Assembly (NCBI GenBank): GCA_022712335.1
Contig: JALAGR010000038.1
Coordinates: 1-9,322 of the forward strand
Source: Pediococcus sp.
Lineage (GTDB): Bacteria; Bacillota; Bacilli; Lactobacillales; Lactobacillaceae
DNA: 9,322 nt
Reading direction: 5' to 3'
Shown: piece after piece, positions 5,656 to 9,322 of the stretch
How the letters are laid out: every line of letters begins with the position of its first letter
Position numbering within the stretch: the stretch's first letter is position 1
Position numbers and translations under genes: made by a program
Notes under the pieces: model-generated
The model's input: the letters and a program-made list of their open reading frames with translations, nothing else
What the model was told of the DNA's origin: nothing
Database searches by the model: none

Positions 5656-6784
5656 ATTTTCGTCTACGATAGATAAACCAGCCAATTAATGCCAGTAAAC
5701 TTGCTCCAACCATTAAAAAATTCTTTATAATCGTTTGTCTTTCTTCCGTTAGCAGAACTGTATTATCTTTTTGAACATATCCAGATTTAACTGCCTTGGT
5801 ACTGTTTAGCTTTCCAGTATCATTCTGCCATCCTTGTCCTGTCCCAACTCCTTTATTCTCTGGAGCGTATGTATTGGTACTTCGTGGCGCAATATTATTA
5901 GCAGCCAAAGTTCCACTATTTCGATAGCGTTGGTTAGTCCTTTCGGAAGATATGCGCGTTTGATAGTCAATCAAGTACGTTTGATTAATCGTCCCCAGTG
6001 CTGCTGCAAATCCACGTTTACCATTAGTCATTACCTTTGCTTTCGGACAAGTTGCAGTAACTTTAAAATCTTTTCCGGCATCATCAAAACGGACTCTAAA
6101 AATTGCGATCGAATCCGCCACTAATTTTTGATGGGCACCGATTAACTCCGTGTAACTTGCTCGATCAATATTCCGATGAGCATAATTCACACGAACTCGC
6201 CAATGAAGAATTGATGGATCATTGGCATCATACCAAGACCATTTGTATAGAACTTCATTCGGATCTGGACCACCGTTTGGTTTAATTTTAATTTTCGACG
6301 AGTGGCCATGCCCCCAATTCAAAAATTCCAATTGTCCTTGATTGACTTGCGAGTAATTCCATTGTGCACGGACACTTAATTGTCCTTTTACGCCACCCAC
6401 ATATTTTTCAACATACTCGGTCAATATCACTTTCACTTTATTCGTACGCTTAGAGGCTTCAACTTTACCAATCGTGTTACCTCGACCGTCCGTCACATTG
6501 AACTTACCATTGCTAACTAGTTTTAAACTACTTGGCAATTCAAACGTCATCGCATCCCCAGCAGTCACATTTTTAGTAATGGGAATATTAAAATTCCAAC
6601 GTACTTTCATATTATCGTAAAGTCCAAATGTCGTTTGAGCATTATCATCAGCATCGCATAAATCCACACTCGTAATAAATTGATTTCCCCAGTTGGTGGT
6701 TGCACGAACAGTTGTGGAATTAATATTGATTCCAAAAAAACATATTATTGCCACTACTAACGTAAGAAGCCATTTTTTATTCAT
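5654..6784 (-). CDS. Collagen-binding-type surface protein, membrane-anchored, decayed sortase motif
   Basis: A 376-residue exported surface protein, probably an adhesin. Residues 1-28 are a signal peptide (basic start, hydrophobic core, likely cut after VRA). Residues about 32-165 resemble the N-terminal Ig-like adhesion domain of Cna/SdrG-type proteins, with VRWNFNIP, AGDAMTFELPSSLKL, TEYVEKYVGGVKG and LNWG. Residues about 178-280 resemble the second, collagen-binding-type domain, with LYKWSWYDANDPSILHWRVRVNYA and IDYQTRIS. A polar stalk follows to about 340. The C-terminus has the architecture of a sortase signal, a hydrophobic span (about 356-371) and YRRRK, but where LPxTGE is expected there is VLLTEE (343-348). 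It may therefore stay in the membrane. The start has GAGGAG 6 nt upstream. Ligand unknown; the domain match does not prove collagen binding. Confidence 0.85.
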   Translation of the reverse strand: MNKKWLLTLVVAIICFFGININSTTVRATTNWGNQFITSVDLCDADDNAQTTFGLYDNMKVRWNFNIPITKNVTAGDAMTFELPSSLKLVSNGKFNVTDGRGNTIGKVEASKRTNKVKVILTEYVEKYVGGVKGQLSVRAQWNYSQVNQGQLEFLNWGHGHSSKIKIKPNGGPDPNEVLYKWSWYDANDPSILHWRVRVNYAHRNIDRASYTELIGAHQKLVADSIAIFRVRFDDAGKDFKVTATCPKAKVMTNGKRGFAAALGTINQTYLIDYQTRISSERTNQRYRNSGTLAANNIAPRSTNTYAPENKGVGTGQGWQNDTGKLNSTKAVKSGYVQKDNTVLLTEERQTIIKNFLMVGASLLALIGWFIYRRRK

Positions 6785-6837
6785 GAAAATCTCCTCAAAT
6801 CTTGCTACATTATCCTACTTTAATCAATAGGACTACC

Positions 6838-7002
6838 TTATTTCCAATTAGGATCCTGATGTTTTTCTGTCCAAATGCACCTAATAATGGTCCCAATTGC
6901 AAGAATTGCGAAAAAAATCGAAAGTGTCGCCAACAAATGATACACAACACCCCAACTCAAACTGACAAATGCCACACCACTTCTTTGAATATTTGAATAC
7001 AT
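6838..7002 (-). CDS. Small membrane protein, 54 residues
   Basis: This short gene lies in the gap between the glycosyltransferase and the surface-protein gene. It starts at ATG 7002 and ends with TAA at 6838. The product begins MYSNIQRSGVAFVSLSWG, is hydrophobic from about residue 9 to 40 (one long or two short membrane segments, including LATLSIFFAILAIGTII) and ends in a charged tail, TEKHQDPNWK. AGGGGG lies about 11 nt before the ATG, slightly far but strong. It begins 31 nt after the glycosyltransferase stop, in the same direction, so it is probably in the same transcript. I do not recognise its family. Small membrane partners are known beside processive GT2 synthases (PgaD, IcaD), but there is no sequence evidence linking it to them. 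Confidence 0.72.
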   Translation of the reverse strand: MYSNIQRSGVAFVSLSWGVVYHLLATLSIFFAILAIGTIIRCIWTEKHQDPNWK

Positions 7003-7033
7003 AACTTTTTCATCCCCCTATTTATTTACAGAC

Positions 7034-8053
7034 TTAATCCAGATGATTCCACGTACCTGCTGATCCACTTAGTAATTGAAACAGCGCCCCTATGTACGCA
7101 ATTTGTAAAAATAAACTGTATATTAATTCTGGAAAAATCATTAACGCGAACAACTTGGCTTGGCGGTCTTGGTTCCAAATTGTGATCACTCTTTCCACTG
7201 CAAAAATCACCCCAATTAAAAACCAAAAGAAACTGAAGATAATCATGTCTTGTGCCATTAAATAGATCGTGAAAATAATCAGTCCTATAAAAGCTACCAC
7301 TGAAATCAATAGCATCAATTGTTGAAACACATACGGAAATAATACGCAATCCCATCTTCTTCTAGCGATCTGTTGTAAAGCACCTAAGTACCAGCGCCGA
7401 CGCTGTAAAAATAGCAATCGCCAATTAGGCATAATTTCCGTCGTACAATAACAAGATATTGGAGAAATAATGCGTGCTCCCACCTCTTTCAAATCAATCG
7501 TCAATGCAAAGTCTTCTGTAATTGATTTTTCATCATAAAAAGTCCCTTTGCGTTCTTTTACTTTCCTAAACATCTCCGCACTAATGAGTGACGCAGTTCC
7601 CGTTAGCACAAAAACTTTTTTGCTACGTTTAATCTGATTCGTATAGCGATACCACTCAAGTTGTTGGCAGAATTCAATCATTGAATTACGATCAGCGTCT
7701 CCAAAAAATACAGATCCAACTGCGTCATATTCACCTTTTCCAAGCGCAATTTCTGCACGTTTAATCCAATCATCCGCAATTACCGTATCGGCGTCACAGA
7801 TGAAAATATATTGATTCGGAAGCTGCCAATCAATGTAATTTTCCAACGCTTGATTTAGCGCCCCTGCTTTACGATACTGATTGTCAGTTGTTTCAAAAGC
7901 AATCGCTCCCGCTTGGACTGCTTTTTGATACGTATCATCGGTACATCGATCACAAGCTACAATTACTTTTTTGACCTGCTTTTTTAAAGCTTTGATTGTT
8001 TTTTCAATATTTGCACCCTCATTATGTGCAGGCACAATCGCAATTACGTCCAT
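7034..8053 (-). CDS. Membrane glycosyltransferase, family GT2
   Basis: A 339-residue inverting GT-A-fold glycosyltransferase that should move a sugar from a nucleotide sugar to an acceptor at the inner membrane face. The N-terminus IAIVPAHNEGANIEKTI is the usual GT2 nucleotide-binding start, with Asp35 in ACDRCTDD. The metal-binding DAD is at 87-89, the catalytic-base motif TED at 179-181, and QRRRW at 217-221 matches the QxxRW motif of processive synthases such as cellulose, chitin and poly-N-acetylglucosamine synthases. About three membrane spans follow between 235 and 330, fewer than in large synthases. The ribosome site GGGAGAAGG precedes the ATG, and the upstream hydrolase gene ends 21 nt before it. 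The sugar and acceptor cannot be told from the sequence. Confidence 0.9.
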   Translation of the reverse strand: MDVIAIVPAHNEGANIEKTIKALKKQVKKVIVACDRCTDDTYQKAVQAGAIAFETTDNQYRKAGALNQALENYIDWQLPNQYIFICDADTVIADDWIKRAEIALGKGEYDAVGSVFFGDADRNSMIEFCQQLEWYRYTNQIKRSKKVFVLTGTASLISAEMFRKVKERKGTFYDEKSITEDFALTIDLKEVGARIISPISCYCTTEIMPNWRLLFLQRRRWYLGALQQIARRRWDCVLFPYVFQQLMLLISVVAFIGLIIFTIYLMAQDMIIFSFFWFLIGVIFAVERVITIWNQDRQAKLFALMIFPELIYSLFLQIAYIGALFQLLSGSAGTWNHLD

Positions 8054-8074
8054 AATTAATCGCCTTCTCCCTAA

Positions 8075-9148
8075 TTAATACGTGTTTCCACCTAAATATG
8101 GAGTTTCATTGACTAAAGAATAAATACTATTGGTTAATTTCATCGTTGTTGTTTTACCTTTTCGATTTCCCAGTAGAACGACTGCATTACCCGCGGTTCT
8201 ATTAAAAATAATCGAAGGCTCGTATCCTTGTAATATGCCATGTCCGCGATAATAAAGTTTGTTGTGGTATACTCCTCCCGCATATACACTATGCGTAGAA
8301 GTTTTAAATAGTTCTTTAACTGTCTTCATTGGTAAGATTTCGCCGTTGACCAACGCTGCAAAGTAACGGTAAAGATCGCCGGCGGTCATAAAAAAACTTC
8401 CTGTCCCGATCTCATTGCTGTAAATGTAGCGTGGATTGGCGTACGGTTTTCCATTTTTGTGATAACTCAACGCCACCCTTTTATCAGAAAAATTAGGCAT
8501 TACCATTACCTTCGCTTCACTCTTCAAATTTACTAGCTCATCAAAACTCGCACCGTAATTTTTGTGAGTGATTTGAGTAATGATTCCTGCTAGCAAATGA
8601 AAATTTACCGCATCATAATCCCAGCCTTTGCGTGGGTCTACCACAATATGTTTCACATAATAATTTACTAACGTCTTTTCGTTCAGTGCTCTTTCTGGAT
8701 CACTCGCTGCTTCTAGCCCCGAAGTCATCGTTAGCATGTTGCGAATCGTTATATTTTCAGCATTTGGAATTGATGGGTAAAATTCAACTAGCTTCGTACT
8801 ATAATTTAATCTCCCATCTTGAATTAGCTTTGCTACCATTACCGAAGTCATACTCTTTTCAATTGACGCAATATTATATAAAGTATCCACATCATTTCCC
8901 CTTGAACCGTTTTGTTTTCCATAGCCCTTATGCAACAAAACTTTATGATTGCGAATCACCAGAGCTGTACCACTAAAATTGCTATCTCTTAAGGTATAAT
9001 CAATATTTTTAACTACCGCTTCTTTCGAATGAACATCATATTTCGTTGCCCATCGGTCGTTAAAATATGTGTCGTGAACCATTTTAAAAATAAATAATAA
9101 CTGCATTGCTACTATTATCCAAAACCAAATTTTTTTCTTTGCACCCAT
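8075..9148 (-). CDS. Membrane-anchored serine hydrolase, beta-lactamase/PBP-like fold
   Basis: A 357-residue extracytoplasmic serine hydrolase of the class C beta-lactamase/FmtA/esterase family. Residues 7-24 form an uncleaved-looking signal anchor after MGAKKK. The active-site Ser-x-x-Lys is S95-I-E-K98 in NIASIEKSMTSVMVAKL. NMLTMTSGLE (137-146) is a family hallmark. The second motif, usually Tyr-x-Asn, is here Y178-D-A180, keeping the tyrosine but not the asparagine. The third region is GHGILQGYEP with His303. Family members act as D,D-peptidases, teichoic-acid D-alanine esterases or lipid/ester hydrolases; which applies here is unknown. GGAAGG lies 5 nt before the ATG. It is the first visible gene of the minus-strand envelope set, and I see no convincing promoter in the 44 nt between it and the upstream hairpin. 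Confidence 0.88.
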   Translation of the reverse strand: MGAKKKIWFWIIVAMQLLFIFKMVHDTYFNDRWATKYDVHSKEAVVKNIDYTLRDSNFSGTALVIRNHKVLLHKGYGKQNGSRGNDVDTLYNIASIEKSMTSVMVAKLIQDGRLNYSTKLVEFYPSIPNAENITIRNMLTMTSGLEAASDPERALNEKTLVNYYVKHIVVDPRKGWDYDAVNFHLLAGIITQITHKNYGASFDELVNLKSEAKVMVMPNFSDKRVALSYHKNGKPYANPRYIYSNEIGTGSFFMTAGDLYRYFAALVNGEILPMKTVKELFKTSTHSVYAGGVYHNKLYYRGHGILQGYEPSIIFNRTAGNAVVLLGNRKGKTTTMKLTNSIYSLVNETPYLGGNTY

Positions 9149-9192
9149 TTCTGCCTTCCATCAAATAACTTATCACTTTACGCCATTGTGTT

Positions 9193-9269
9193 AAAAAAGA
9201 AGCTGCGACAATTGGGTTGCGCACGAACATTCCTCAACAATCGCGCGTTTGACCTTTCCTCACAGCTTC
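9193..9269 (-). terminator. Long terminator hairpin, possible small RNA or leader attenuator
   Basis: On the minus strand GAAGCTGTGA (9269-9260) pairs with TCGCAGCTTC (9208-9199) over 10 bp including one G-U pair, followed by six T (9198-9193). Inside, CGCGCGA (9247-9241) pairs with TCGTGCG (9226-9220), again with one G-U pair, and GGT can pair with ACC around it. The internal structure is richer than a plain terminator needs. The T-run ends 44 nt before the hydrolase start codon. It could end an upstream transcript, be the 3' end of a small RNA, or be an attenuator for the downstream genes. On the plus strand the hairpin has no T-run. I could not match it to a known RNA family from memory. 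Confidence 0.7.
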
Positions 9270-9280
9270 CATCGTTCCCC

Positions 9281-9299
9281 TATCCTACAAATTAGGATA
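9281..9299 (-). repeat. Perfect inverted repeat preceding the edge terminator
   Basis: TATCCTA and TAGGATA form a perfect 7-bp inverted repeat around a 5-nt loop, 11 nt upstream (in the minus direction) of the terminator hairpin. If the two are in one RNA, it would be a first stem of a two-domain structured leader or small RNA. The promoter of such an RNA would lie at or beyond the window edge. Confidence 0.45.
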
Positions 9300-9322
9300 T
9301 TAGAATTGATCCCCCCGTGTGC

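Noticed and set aside
6785..6837. Separate promoter for the surface-protein gene
   Set aside because: A GATAAT-like hexamer exists on the minus strand but no -35 element at 16-18 nt could be found.
6802..6996. 64-residue plus-strand open frame between the surface protein and glycosyltransferase genes
   Set aside because: It is antisense to the better-supported 54-residue membrane protein, shows a Cys/Asn/Pro-rich unlikely product and has no ribosome site.
7026..7355. 109-residue minus-strand open frame
   Set aside because: It overlaps the end of the glycosyltransferase in another frame and has no recognisable content.
8632..8976. 114-residue plus-strand open frame
   Set aside because: It is antisense inside the serine hydrolase, whose motifs are clear.
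9193..9269. RNase P RNA or SRP RNA
   Set aside because: A few words such as GAGGAA and TGTTCGTGC resemble RNase P RNA, but the length, order and other conserved blocks do not fit, and the SRP tetraloop motifs are absent.
1..9322. CRISPR array, insertion sequence, prophage, tRNA or rRNA genes
   Set aside because: I saw no regularly spaced repeats, transposase or integrase frames, tRNA cloverleaf or rRNA sequence anywhere in the window.

Overview
The window looks like chromosome of a low-GC Gram-positive bacterium of the order Lactobacillales, most likely a lactobacillus. Reasons: AT-rich sequence with strong AGGAGG-type ribosome binding sites, consensus sigma-A promoters, CcpA (cre) boxes, the tagatose-6-phosphate enzymes LacA, LacB and LacD, and a collagen-binding-type surface protein of the kind common in this order. 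The genus cannot be fixed from the sequence alone.

Left half (1-5655): a divergent sugar-utilisation locus. On the minus strand are lacR (DeoR-family regulator, GTG start), lacA, lacB and lacD (cut by the left window edge). On the plus strand, from a shared 219-bp control region, are the IIA, IIB and IIC subunits of a galactitol-type phosphotransferase system and a 61-residue small membrane protein. The control region holds a perfect-hexamer promoter (TTGACA-16-TATAAT) whose spacer is almost filled by a cre box, a lacR promoter on the other strand, and two T-rich operator-like repeats placed symmetrically just downstream of each promoter. No lacE/F/G, gatD or lacC is seen, so the simplest reading is uptake of galactose as galactose-6-phosphate by the Gat-type system, isomerisation by LacAB, and aldol cleavage by LacD after a kinase encoded elsewhere. 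A 164-nt structured gap separates the IIB and IIC genes. A strong bidirectional terminator (5606-5655) closes the locus.

Right half (5654-9322): a minus-strand gene set read toward that terminator. It encodes a membrane-anchored serine beta-lactamase-fold hydrolase, a membrane GT2 glycosyltransferase with synthase-type motifs, a 54-residue membrane protein, and a collagen-binding-type surface protein whose sortase motif appears to have decayed to VLLTE. This looks like a cell-envelope module of unknown product. At the right edge is a strong minus-strand hairpin with a T-run, 45 nt before the hydrolase start: either the terminator of an upstream unit, a small RNA, or an attenuator for the module.

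Most of the window is conventional. The points most worth a second look are the edge hairpin, the surface module, the decayed sorting signal, the IIB-IIC gap and the pairing of a Gat-type transporter with lacRABD.
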